From Gemmatimonadota bacterium (GTDB lineage Bacteria; Latescibacterota; UBA2968; UBA8231): a DNA stretch of 64,000 bases. This document shows positions 17,023 through 26,202 of the stretch, in pieces. The translations under genes were made by a program, and so were the position numbers. The notes under the pieces were generated by a model. It had not been told where the DNA came from and made no database searches. It saw only the letters and a list, made by a program, of their open reading frames with translations. Positions within the stretch are counted from its first letter, which is position 1. Every line of letters begins with the position of its first letter. The DNA lies in the NCBI GenBank assembly GCA_018673255.1, contig JABHDC010000256.1, forward strand, positions 1 through 64,000, given 5' to 3'.

Positions 17023-17355
17023 ATGTCCACCGGCATGTACACCATGGCCAGCACCTTCATGCTAAGGCCCGGCTGCTACGATGAATACAAGAAGGCCCAC
17101 GACGAACTCTGGCCCGAACTGGTGGAGTCGTTCAACGAGCACGATGTCTCCATGGTCATCCACCACCACGAGGGCCGCCTCTTCCTGTTTGCCACGGCCC
17201 CCTCAAAGGAACACATGGAGAAGAGTCACCCCACCGAGATCGGCGCCAAATGGCATGCGTATATGGCGACGCTGATGGTCACCGACGAGGCCGGTGAGAC
17301 GATCGTCGAAGACCTGGAGACGGCATTCTCTTTCGGGATGTTTGCTATCAGCTGA
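17023..17355 (+). CDS. rhaM: L-rhamnose mutarotase
   Basis: The 110-residue protein matches RhaM: YDEYKKAHDELWPEL at the N-terminus with the conserved His of the active site, then FLFATAPS and KWHAYMATLMVT. RhaM interconverts the alpha and beta anomers of L-rhamnose so that RhaA can use it. Length is normal (family about 104). It sits between two polymerase genes, only 10 bp before the Y-family gene, though it has no obvious functional link to them. No rhaA/rhaB is present in the window. It could be co-transcribed with the polymerase genes by chance of insertion. Confidence 0.9.
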   Translation: MSTGMYTMASTFMLRPGCYDEYKKAHDELWPELVESFNEHDVSMVIHHHEGRLFLFATAPSKEHMEKSHPTEIGAKWHAYMATLMVTDEAGETIVEDLETAFSFGMFAIS

Positions 17356-17364
17356 GGAGGCGCA

Positions 17365-18594
17365 GTGAGTCTACATCCATCTGTGTTGCATCCACCCAGG
17401 CCGCGGCCCCTGCCCGTGTGGGCGGTCCTCGACGTCGACAACTTCGCCGCTCAGGCGATCGGGGCACTGCAGCCGTCACTGCGTGACACGGCATTCGCCG
17501 TCATTCAGCAGCGTGGTGACCACCACAAGTCCGCCATCTTCGCTGTCAGCTCCCGCGCGCACGATCTGGGAGCCCGACCTGGAATGCCGGTCTTCGTCCT
17601 GCGCCGGAAATTCTCTCGACAGGTGAAAGTGATCCGCCGTGACGAGGCGGCCGAAGCGGACCGCCGTGAAGTGCTGGCCACGGCCCTGCGGCGGTGGACG
17701 CCTGCCATCGAGATCCGCCTGACCCGAGGGACGCTGTCCGCTGTGGCCGATCTGGCCGGCACTCCCGCCGCACGCCTGTGGGAACCGGCTGAGATGGGAG
17801 AACAACTGCAGCGTCACATCCAGCGCCGATGTGGTCTGCGTGTTGCCGTCGGCATCGCGGCCAGCCGACTGGCGGCGCGGCTCGTTGCCCGCGACGGGGG
17901 AGCCGGTGGTCTCAGTGTCTGTGATGCCGCTGACGAGGATGATCTGCTGCGGCGAATGGCCACCGAAGATCTGCCGGATCTGGCATCGGCCTGTCGCGAG
18001 CGCGCCGCACTCTATGGACTGGAGAACGTCGATCAGATCCTCCAACTCGACCGGGCGGCCCTGGTGCGGCGTTTCGGGCGCGATGAAGGCTTGCGGCTGT
18101 ACGGTCTGGTGCGCGGTCTTGAGGGCTCGCCCCGAGTTCGCCTTGTCGAGAATCTTGAAGGCGAGACCGTTCTGGAGGAAGACATCAACGACGAGGTCGG
18201 CCTGCACCAGGCGCTGCATCTGACGGTCGACAAGGCCTGCCACGCGCTGCGCACCGCGGGCCAGGCAACCAAGGCCATCACCCTTCGATTGACCTACACG
18301 GACAACCGCAGTCGGCGCAGGACCGAGGTCCTGCCGGCGGCGACGGACGAATACGGGGCTCTCTGCCAGACGGCGGACCGGTTGTTTGGCCTCCTCCACA
18401 CGCGACGGGTCGCCCTTAAGGCCTTCGCGGTGAGTGCCAGCCGCACGACCCCCACCACCGGTCAGGGCGATCTGTTCGCAGGTGTTGCCGATGCGCGTCA
18501 GCAACGACTCGGCAAGGCGATCACAGACATCCGGCAACGCATGGGTTTTGGCGCTGTGGGCAGCGCCCATGATCGTCTCCCCGGCGATGGTTGA
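17365..18594 (+). CDS. Y-family DNA polymerase with degenerate active site (ImuB/DinB-like)
   Basis: 409 residues with fingers/palm, helix-hairpin-helix and little-finger regions of the DinB/UmuC family. Motif I is kept (VLDVDNF, Asp23). At the second catalytic motif the usual SIDEAFLD pair is replaced: Leu124-Ser125 stand where Asp-Glu coordinate metal, ahead of DLAGT. This is the situation in ImuB, which is a non-catalytic scaffold for ImuC. A beta-clamp binding pentapeptide QGDLF (367-371) lies near the C-terminus. Translation starts at GTG 17365 with GAGGAGG upstream. With the DnaE2-like gene it would make a two-polymerase mutasome; ImuA is absent. Confidence 0.85.
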   Translation: MSLHPSVLHPPRPRPLPVWAVLDVDNFAAQAIGALQPSLRDTAFAVIQQRGDHHKSAIFAVSSRAHDLGARPGMPVFVLRRKFSRQVKVIRRDEAAEADRREVLATALRRWTPAIEIRLTRGTLSAVADLAGTPAARLWEPAEMGEQLQRHIQRRCGLRVAVGIAASRLAARLVARDGGAGGLSVCDAADEDDLLRRMATEDLPDLASACRERAALYGLENVDQILQLDRAALVRRFGRDEGLRLYGLVRGLEGSPRVRLVENLEGETVLEEDINDEVGLHQALHLTVDKACHALRTAGQATKAITLRLTYTDNRSRRRTEVLPAATDEYGALCQTADRLFGLLHTRRVALKAFAVSASRTTPTTGQGDLFAGVADARQQRLGKAITDIRQRMGFGAVGSAHDRLPGDG

Positions 18595-18748
18595 TCTGAC
18601 CGCATAACGCCTTGCGGCCTGCAGGGCGTGGAGCCACGCCGCCTTGTCTGGTCGCCGGCAGGCGTTACACTAAAGGACAGGAAGAAAACGCCGGTCGCTG
18701 AATCGATCTGCCCCGCCTGGTGCAAGCTACCGTCTCCTGAGGTCGCCC

Positions 18749-21700
18749 ATGTTACGCTCTCTTCTCAGCCTGTCTCTTCTTGGCCTTGCGGCACTGCCTC
18801 TGGCCGCCACGACGACGACACAATGGATCGCCGGCGGCGGCCTGGGAGAGGGTTCGCAGGCGACGGCCGTTTCCGTGCTGCCCCGCGCTGTGCTGGCGGC
18901 CGAAGATGGGAGTCTGTACATCGCGGACGAACTCTTCAATCGCGTTCGCCGGGTCGGTGTCGATGGCCGCGTTGAGTCCATCGTCGGCAATGGGGGCTAC
19001 GGCCTGGGTCGAGACGGTCTTCCTGCCCTGGCCGCCCAACTTGGGATCGCCGAAGACCTCGCACTGGACCCGTCAGGGCGTCTGTTCTTTGTGGATCTGG
19101 GGAATCGCAGTCTCCGTTACATCGATCGGGCTGGTGCGATCCAGACCTTTGCCACACCTCAATCACCCCTCTTCGCTTCTGTTTCCGGCACATTTGCTCC
19201 CGTGTCTCTGGCGATTGACTCCCAGGCCCGCGTGCATGTCGCCGATCGCGGCACCCACGTGGTCTGGCAGATCGATGCGGATGGGCGCGGCCGCCGGGCC
19301 GCCGGAAATGGGGAACGAGGCTTCAGTGGCGATGGGGGCAAGTCCGCCCTGGCCCAACTGGCCGATCCGCGCGCCGTCGCTCTGGGTGCCGACGCCATAT
19401 GGATTGCGGATACGGGGAATCGTCGGGTCCGGGTCGTGGCGCCAGGTGGAATCATCTGGACCATCGCTGGCGACGGTACCGAGGCTCGCCCCGCTCCCGA
19501 ATCATCCAGCGCCCCTCTGGCGACGAGCCTGAAGCCGATCGATCTGCAGGTGTCAGAGGAGGGGATCCTCTACATCCTCGACGAATTGGGCGCCCAGGTG
19601 CTTCGCGTCGATGGGATCGACCTGGCGCAGCCCAATCCAGCGGCCAAGGCAAGGCTGAGTATCGTCGCCCGCTTTGATGCGGCAACAGGCGCTGTGGGCT
19701 TGTCGATCGATGCACAGGGCGATCTCGTGGTGGCCGACTACGGGGGACGGCGCGTCCTGCGTCTGGATCCGGATGACAACGATGTGGAGTCGCCAAGACT
19801 TCTGCTGGCGGGCAATGGTAGGGTGCGGGCCGCCGGCGATGGGGGCGATGCCCGCAATGCCTCACTGTATCAGCCGGCGGCGACGGCGATTACCCCTGCT
19901 GGAACGCTCTACCTGGCAGACAGTGGAAATGACCTGATACGGCGGATCGAGGTCGATGGCCGAATCTCGACGGTCGAGATCGATTCCTCATGGTCGCTCC
20001 ATCACCCGACCGGTGTCGCCGTCGACGAGGACGGCGGACTCTACGTGACGGCGACGGACCCCGCGCAGGTCCTGTATCGCGATGCCACCGGTCATTGGAC
20101 ACGAGTCGTATCCGATGATCAGTTGCAGGCCCCGGCTGCCGTCGCTGTGGATCTGGATGGCCAGGTCCTGGTGGTCGATGCCGCACGCCGGATCGTGGCG
20201 CGCATTGCCGATGGTCGTGCCCAGCCTGTCGCTGGCAATGGGGCGATACAACCTGTTGGTGATGGCGGCCCGGCCACACAGACCGCCTTGTTGCGGCCCG
20301 TCGATGTCGCTGTAGATGCTGAAGGACTCTGGGTCGTGGATGCGGGAGCCCACAGCCTGTATCGACTGACCGGGGATGGACTGCTGCGACGTTTCGCTGG
20401 AACCGGTGAACCGGGCCTGGGGGCTCACGGTTCACAGGCGCGTAGCGCCGCCCTGTCTTCACCATCCAGCGTTGCTGCCGATGGGGTGGGTGGAGCCTAT
20501 GTGGCCGATGCGGGGAATCGACGTGTCGTCCATGTGGATGCCAGTGGTGTTCTGCACGTGCTCAATACGCATGATGAGATCCAGCGTCCCACGGCGCTCA
20601 CGTGGCTGCCAAGCGGTGAACTTCTCGTCAGCGACGGCATCGGCCATCGCCTGATCCGCCTGCGTCACCAGGTCGATGTTGCACCGCTGGCCCAACGACT
20701 GCGGCAGATGGATCCAACCATGATGATGCGTGTCATCGGTGAACTGGACCTGGCCGGCGCCAGCCAGGTGATCGCCGGCGAAACGCCCGATCAGATTCTG
20801 GTGCGGCACGCGGCCGGCGTGTCACAGGTCCACCCGGACGGGACACACGACATCCTGCTGGCCGCCGATCCAGGAGGCGCCCTGGCGGTTGTCTCCGTGC
20901 CCGAACTGGGCCCTGTCGTGGCACGGGTCAGCAGTGCCCGCCTGCAGCGCTCGAAACCGCTGACGCTGATCCGTACAGGTGAAGGGGTCGCCGATCAGAC
21001 CTTTGATCTGGATGATCGTTTCGATGGCGCTGAGGCCATCGCGGTCGATGGGGGCAATCATCTCTATTTCTACCAGAGTGACGGCACGATCCTGCGGTTG
21101 GCCGCCGATGGGCTGCTGAATATCCCCGGATTTGCAGATTGGGCACCGGGTCGCGCCGTCGGCGAGGGGGCACTGCAGGTCTGGGCACAAGTGACGCCCG
21201 GGGCGGTCGCTCTGGCTGCCGTCGAAACGGGAACCCTCGTTGCCGCTGCAACGAATGGTGACATCTGGTGGTTGCGTGATCACGACGGCGATGGCCGTGT
21301 TGATGAGCGCAAACGTATGGCGACGCTGTCGGCACGACCGACGGCCCTGGCCGTCTTCGATGGGCAGATCTATGCCGGCACGGCCGATGCCCTGTACCGT
21401 GTGCATGAGAATGGTGTGGATCTGGTCGCTGAAGGTTTCGCACCGCGCCTGCTCAGTCTGACGTCGACAGCAGGGCGTCTGCTGGCCCTGGAGGGCTCGG
21501 GGACGGCTGCACGCGTCGTGGAGATCACAGCGGCCAGGGCGCAGCTTCTATCCTGGCCTGAGACGATCGACTTCGGTGCGACTGGTCTCGGACAGGCGGT
21601 GATTCGCACCGTCGTGCTGCGCAATGAGGGTGGCCGGAGTGTGCGTCTGCAACATGGTGAATGGCTGCAATCCGGCGACCCCAGCGATCCGAGCGATGTC

Positions 21701-23710
21701 ATCGAGTTGCTGCCCGGTGAGAGCCGGCAACTGCAGGTCACGCGGTTGACGATGCAGCCAGGTGTCACCGACGATGAGATCATCTGGTCGGACGAGGCGG
21801 GAGCTCAACTGCTGCGCATGCCGACCCGTATCCATGGTCTGGCACCGCGCCTGGTCGTTGAGGAGGGTCTCGATTTCGGGCTCGCCTGGGTGGGCGCGCC
21901 AGCGCGTCGGTCTCTCGAATTGAGCAACCAGGGAGATGCTGCGTTGGTGGTGACAGCCATCGAACTCGATGACGCCGCCACATTCACTCTGGCCGATGGC
22001 GTTCAACTGCCAGCCCGACTCAAGTCGGGTGACACGCTGTCACTGCGACTCACCTTCGTGCCGACGGCCGGCACACACTACGAAACCGATCTGCGCGTTC
22101 TGTCGGACGATCCACTCTCACCCCACGTCGATGTCCGCCTGCAGGGTCAGGGGGGACGCGCACTGCTCAGCATTGAGGGTGTAGATGAGCAGATTGAACT
22201 GGGTTCTGTCGTCGTCGGCACGCGACGGCGTTATCCGCTCATTTTGCTCAATGATGGGGAGATGGACCTGCGTGTGGGGCAGATCTTTGCCGGAACCCAA
22301 CGCTTGGTGATCACACCGCGAAGACTTGTGGTGCCGGCCGGTGGGCAGGCTGAACTGCTGATCGACTTCCAGCCGCTCGTGCATGGGACCCTTGAAGGTC
22401 TTCTCCAGTTGTATACGGATGATCCGTCTCGGCCACGACGCGTGGTTGCCTATCGCGGCTTTGGTGTGACGCAGCAGATTGAGCTGTCGGTGCCATCACT
22501 GGATTTCGGGGCGACGGGATGGGCGACGACGGCCCGCCTCGAGATCGAGGTGACGAATCACGGCAGGTCGAACATGCGGCTCACGTCCATGCGCACGAAT
22601 CGCCGCGAATTCCGAATCCTGAGACGTCCCGCTTCCATCGCTCCCGGTGAGAGTGACGTTGTGACGATTGGTTATGCCCCTTCCGATGCGGGGGCTGTGG
22701 ATGGCCTGCTGACGATGACGACGGACCTTCCCGAGGCGCCCACCCTCACCGTGTCCTCGAAGGGACGGCCCCGGACGGTGGTGGATGCCCGGTTGGACGT
22801 CCCCGATACACCCCAGGCTCTGTGGCCGAACCAGGTGCTGGAAGTGCCCCTGCGTATCACGGGTGCACACGGTCTTCGAGGTGTCGTTCTGGACCTGGGC
22901 TACGTGCCGGCGCCTCTCCGATTTACCGGTGTGATGATTCCCGACGGGTCGTTGTTGCAGACCACTGAGGCGCCACTCGTGATCGAGTCGACCGATGCGG
23001 AGGGGCAGGTGCAGATTGGCCTGTCCGTTGCCGGCGAAGGGGGAGTGGATGGTGAGGGAATCGTTGCCATCCTCCGCTTTGGCTGGGGCGAGGTGACCGT
23101 CGATTCCTCTGATGCACAGGTGTCATCCGTGGCACCTATGGCGGTCACGATGCAGGTGCGGAATGTGGATGGTGTGTCTGATTCGGTGCGCATTGCAGCG
23201 CCGGCGTGGCCCTCGCTCTCGCGCCGTGGTGATCTGAATGGGGATGGAGTTCTCGGGCTCGATGACGTCTATCTCCTGATGAGCGCCTTTCCTGACCGGA
23301 GCAGCATCGCCTTCGAGCAGTACGATCTGAATGGCGACGGTCAGATCAGTTGGGCCGATATCGATGCGCTGTTGCAGCATCTGCCCGCACAGGCGGCGGC
23401 ACGGGCGATCGCATTCCTCGATGGCGAGAGCGGTGATGTCGAACTGGCATCGCCTCATCCGAATCCATTCAATGCCGAAACGGTACTCACCATTCACGTA
23501 CCACGGCAGATCGATGCGCGGCTGGTCGTGCACAACACCGTGGGCCAACGCGTGCGGACGCTCTGGACCGGTGCGCTGTCGGCAGGGAGCCATCGCATGA
23601 CGTGGGATGGCCGGGATGAGGATGGCCGACACCTGAGGACGGGTGTGTACTTTGTCTCGCTGGTGACCGATGACGTGAGGCGCGTCCATCGGCTTCTGCT
23701 GTTGCGGTAG
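18749..23710 (+). CDS. Giant secreted NHL / choice-of-anchor-D / cohesin-dockerin protein
   Basis: 1653 residues. A signal peptide (MLRSLLSLSLLGLAALPLAA) precedes NHL-type propeller blades to about residue 640. A second propeller-like region follows, then four choice-of-anchor-D (ASPM/SPD-2-like) repeats beginning near 940, 1042, 1149 and 1251. A cohesin-like beta domain covers about 1345-1450, and a dockerin-type calcium pair sits at 1493 and 1526 (GDLNGDG, DLNGDGQI). A C-terminal FlgD/T9SS-type Ig domain begins SPHPNPFN near 1568. The last domain anchors or sorts exported proteins in FCB bacteria. A surface adhesin or polysaccharide-binding scaffold is likely. The gene is flanked by a terminator hairpin at 23793. 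Confidence 0.88.
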   Translation: MLRSLLSLSLLGLAALPLAATTTTQWIAGGGLGEGSQATAVSVLPRAVLAAEDGSLYIADELFNRVRRVGVDGRVESIVGNGGYGLGRDGLPALAAQLGIAEDLALDPSGRLFFVDLGNRSLRYIDRAGAIQTFATPQSPLFASVSGTFAPVSLAIDSQARVHVADRGTHVVWQIDADGRGRRAAGNGERGFSGDGGKSALAQLADPRAVALGADAIWIADTGNRRVRVVAPGGIIWTIAGDGTEARPAPESSSAPLATSLKPIDLQVSEEGILYILDELGAQVLRVDGIDLAQPNPAAKARLSIVARFDAATGAVGLSIDAQGDLVVADYGGRRVLRLDPDDNDVESPRLLLAGNGRVRAAGDGGDARNASLYQPAATAITPAGTLYLADSGNDLIRRIEVDGRISTVEIDSSWSLHHPTGVAVDEDGGLYVTATDPAQVLYRDATGHWTRVVSDDQLQAPAAVAVDLDGQVLVVDAARRIVARIADGRAQPVAGNGAIQPVGDGGPATQTALLRPVDVAVDAEGLWVVDAGAHSLYRLTGDGLLRRFAGTGEPGLGAHGSQARSAALSSPSSVAADGVGGAYVADAGNRRVVHVDASGVLHVLNTHDEIQRPTALTWLPSGELLVSDGIGHRLIRLRHQVDVAPLAQRLRQMDPTMMMRVIGELDLAGASQVIAGETPDQILVRHAAGVSQVHPDGTHDILLAADPGGALAVVSVPELGPVVARVSSARLQRSKPLTLIRTGEGVADQTFDLDDRFDGAEAIAVDGGNHLYFYQSDGTILRLAADGLLNIPGFADWAPGRAVGEGALQVWAQVTPGAVALAAVETGTLVAAATNGDIWWLRDHDGDGRVDERKRMATLSARPTALAVFDGQIYAGTADALYRVHENGVDLVAEGFAPRLLSLTSTAGRLLALEGSGTAARVVEITAARAQLLSWPETIDFGATGLGQAVIRTVVLRNEGGRSVRLQHGEWLQSGDPSDPSDVIELLPGESRQLQVTRLTMQPGVTDDEIIWSDEAGAQLLRMPTRIHGLAPRLVVEEGLDFGLAWVGAPARRSLELSNQGDAALVVTAIELDDAATFTLADGVQLPARLKSGDTLSLRLTFVPTAGTHYETDLRVLSDDPLSPHVDVRLQGQGGRALLSIEGVDEQIELGSVVVGTRRRYPLILLNDGEMDLRVGQIFAGTQRLVITPRRLVVPAGGQAELLIDFQPLVHGTLEGLLQLYTDDPSRPRRVVAYRGFGVTQQIELSVPSLDFGATGWATTARLEIEVTNHGRSNMRLTSMRTNRREFRILRRPASIAPGESDVVTIGYAPSDAGAVDGLLTMTTDLPEAPTLTVSSKGRPRTVVDARLDVPDTPQALWPNQVLEVPLRITGAHGLRGVVLDLGYVPAPLRFTGVMIPDGSLLQTTEAPLVIESTDAEGQVQIGLSVAGEGGVDGEGIVAILRFGWGEVTVDSSDAQVSSVAPMAVTMQVRNVDGVSDSVRIAAPAWPSLSRRGDLNGDGVLGLDDVYLLMSAFPDRSSIAFEQYDLNGDGQISWADIDALLQHLPAQAAARAIAFLDGESGDVELASPHPNPFNAETVLTIHVPRQIDARLVVHNTVGQRVRTLWTGALSAGSHRMTWDGRDEDGRHLRTGVYFVSLVTDDVRRVHRLLLLR

Positions 23711-23792
23711 CGCGGGGCAACCCGTGCCACCAGGCACTCGACTGTACTCACCTGCCCGGTTGACCCAGGCCACCGCTGCTGGATACATTTTC

Positions 23793-23825
23793 GGGCCCGT
23801 TGCATCAACGCGACGGGCCCTTCTT
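23793..23825 (+). terminator. Terminator-like hairpin
   Basis: GGGCCCGT (23793-23800) pairs with ACGGGCCC (23813-23820) and is followed by TTCTT. It lies 83 bp after the giant gene; the open frame of the next gene runs back into it, so that gene's true start must be downstream. Confidence 0.7.
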
Positions 23826-23837
23826 ATATGAACTTCT

Positions 23838-25086
23838 CTTGACACCTATCTCACTCACATCGCCAGCGACCCGCCGGGAACGGACCGGATCTCTACCGGA
23901 CCGTCTGCGCAGCGGACTCAAGCCGCTGGCGGTATCCTGTCTGCTGGTTGGGGCTGGAGGTGTGATCGGCTGTCACGGGCCGAGTATTCCTGCCGACACC
24001 GAATCGGTGGCTCCCGGTGTCTGGCACCACGCTGTGAATCTCATCGACGGCCCCTGGGCCCTCCACGTGGTCGAGATCGATCTGCCCACGGCTCGGAAGG
24101 CTGGTATCCGGTTGCATTCGGCACGCGCGCCCTTCGACGGTCTCGGGCTGGAGAAGACGAGCATTCTGGCCGGTAATGCGCTGGCGGCGGTCAATGGCGA
24201 CTTCTTCTACCACGGGGCCCCGGTGCGGTCATCCGGAATGCAGGTCCGGGCGGGAGAATTGCTGGAGGAGCCTCGGCCACGTTCGGCACTGGCCATCGGT
24301 GGCGATGGGTCCCTGCATATCGATGTGTTCGATCTCGATGCGGGACTGGTGACAGCGACAGGACGCGTGTTGCCCATCTCTCATGTGAATCGTGATCCAA
24401 GGGGGGCCTCGGATCTCACCTACTTCAATCACCACGCCCAGGCCTGGATGGACACGGTCACTGCTGATGTCGGATTCGTCCTGCAGGCGCTCGGGTCGTC
24501 AGACTGGAGCGTGGCGGACACACTCCGCGCCCGGGTGATGCAGGTTCGCCGACACCGGTGGCCTCTGAAGCTGGTGCCAGGGCAGTGGTTGGTTGCCGGC
24601 GGCGCCGACTTTGCCGAAGAGGTCGTCACGCCGGGAGATACAGTCCAGCTCTTCCGGCGATTGCCCCCGGTCAAAGAGGGGCTGCGAGAGGCGATCAGCG
24701 GCGGACCCCGCATCGTGCGCAATGGCAAGGTGTCGATCGAACACGAAGCCGAGAATCTCAGTGCCTCCTTCGCCACCGATCGCCATCCGCGCACGGCGGT
24801 TGGCATCGACGACGGGGGACGAACTCTGTTTCTCGTCACCGTCGACGGACGTCAGCCCGGATACAGTGTCGGTATGAGTCTGGCGGAACTGGCCGAATTC
24901 ATGTCCACGAAGCTGGCCCTGTTCACGAAGGCCCGCGTCAATGCTGCCCAGGCGCTGAATCTGGATGGCGGCGGTTCGACGACGATGGTCGTGGGCAACC
25001 AGGTCGTCAATCGACCCTCCGATCAAACCGGCGAACGCACCGTCGCCAATGCACTGCTCGTCACCTCAACCGGTGGCGGAGACTAG
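23838..25086 (+). CDS. Phosphodiester glycosidase (NAGPA) family lipoprotein
   Basis: About 415 residues. The N-terminus has a hydrophobic segment ending in a lipobox-like VIGC, so it is probably a lipoprotein. The NAGPA (PF09992) signatures are clear: AVNGDFFY, ISGGPRIVRNGK, HPRTAVGID and the nucleophile-region loop LDGGGSTTMVV. Family members remove alpha-linked N-acetylglucosamine or other groups from phosphodiesters, often on glycan or teichoic polymers. The frame has no in-frame ATG near the start. TTG 23838 is chosen because the frame upstream lies in a terminator hairpin, but GTG/TTG alternatives exist. The next gene starts 11 bp after the stop, suggesting co-transcription. Confidence 0.82.
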
Positions 25087-25097
25087 AAAGACAGAAG

Positions 25098-26159
25098 ATG
25101 CCGAAATTCGCTGCTGCTGATCTGCGCCGTCTCGGGCAGGACCTGTTCACCTGCGTCGGGGTCCCTGAGGATGAGGCCGCTCTCGTCTCCGACCACATGG
25201 TCGAGTCGGGTTTGCTGGGACACGATTCACATTCGGTTCTGCGATTTCCTCAATACACCGAGATGGTCCGCAGTGGCAAGGTCACGCCCGGCGCCCCGCT
25301 GGAGATTCTGCGCGAACACGACAGCGTCGTGCAGGTGAATGGGAACTGGAACTACGGGCCGGTGACGGCGACGCGGGCCACGGAACTGGCCATCGAACGA
25401 GTGAAGGACCGGGCGATGAGCATCGTCACGGTTCGGGGCTGCAACCACGTGGCCCGGCTGGGTCGTTTCGTGCACATGGTGGCCCAACACGAGCATCTCA
25501 TCGGCCTTATGTGCGCCAATGGGCACGGAGCCGACCTGGCGGTGGCCCCCTTCGGCGGGCGTGAACGGCGTCTGCCGACGAACCCGCTGGCCGTCGGCAT
25601 CCCCACGGGCCGCGACTGGCCGATCGTGCTGGATATGACGACGAGTATGACTTCGGGTGGGGCGTTGCGGGAATACAGGAATCGGAATGAGCCGGTCCCC
25701 GACGGTAGCATCGTTGATGGTCACGGCCGTCAGACGACGGATGTGGAGGACTACTACAACGAACCCTTCGGCGCAATGCTTCCCCTGGGTTTCCCTCTCG
25801 TGGGCCACAAGGGAACGGGACTGGCCGTCGTCATCGATATTCTGTCCGGCGCACTGTCGGGGGCAGGTTGCAGTCAGGCTGATCCCCCCGAGTCGGGCAA
25901 TGCCCTGTTCCTGGCGATCCTGGATATTCGGGCGTTCCGCGAGTTGACGGATTTCCATGACGAGGTGGATCGATTCATAGATTTTCTCAAGTCGAGTGAG
26001 CCGATGGAAGGCTTCTCTGAGGTGATGCTGCCCGGGGAAAAGTCCCACCGGATTCGGCTCGAGCGAGAGGCACACGGGATGGACGTCGACGACACGGCGT
26101 GGTCCCAGATTTCGGAACTGGCGGGAGAACTGGGGATCGATCTCCCCAAGCCGTTGTAG
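25098..26159 (+). CDS. Malate/L-lactate dehydrogenase family (Ldh_2) oxidoreductase
   Basis: 353 residues. The LDH2/MDH2 fold is shown by MVESGLLGHDSHSVLRFPQY, the NWNYGPVTA strand, VRGCNHVARLGRF with the catalytic His, PLAVGIPTG and VGHKGTGLAVVIDILSGAL. These NAD(P)-dependent enzymes oxidise hydroxy-acids such as malate, ureidoglycolate, L-gulonate-type sugar acids or sulfolactate. The ATG at 25098 is 11 bp after the preceding gene and 43 bp ahead of a Gfo/Idh/MocA dehydrogenase on the same strand. The pairing suggests a small sugar-acid oxidation unit. The substrate is not determined. Confidence 0.9.
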   Translation: MPKFAAADLRRLGQDLFTCVGVPEDEAALVSDHMVESGLLGHDSHSVLRFPQYTEMVRSGKVTPGAPLEILREHDSVVQVNGNWNYGPVTATRATELAIERVKDRAMSIVTVRGCNHVARLGRFVHMVAQHEHLIGLMCANGHGADLAVAPFGGRERRLPTNPLAVGIPTGRDWPIVLDMTTSMTSGGALREYRNRNEPVPDGSIVDGHGRQTTDVEDYYNEPFGAMLPLGFPLVGHKGTGLAVVIDILSGALSGAGCSQADPPESGNALFLAILDIRAFRELTDFHDEVDRFIDFLKSSEPMEGFSEVMLPGEKSHRIRLEREAHGMDVDDTAWSQISELAGELGIDLPKPL

Positions 26160-26202
26160 ATACCAGGTACAGATTCACAACTGAGAAGAGGAAGAGAGCC
26201 AG

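Noticed and set aside
13497..18594. Search for an ImuA/SulA-like gene with the two polymerases
   Set aside because: The only gene between them is a rhamnose mutarotase; nothing resembling ImuA or RecA fold was found nearby.
23838..23866. TTGACA at 23838 considered as a -35 promoter box
   Set aside because: No -10 element at the expected spacing, and it lies inside the reading frame of the NAGPA lipoprotein.
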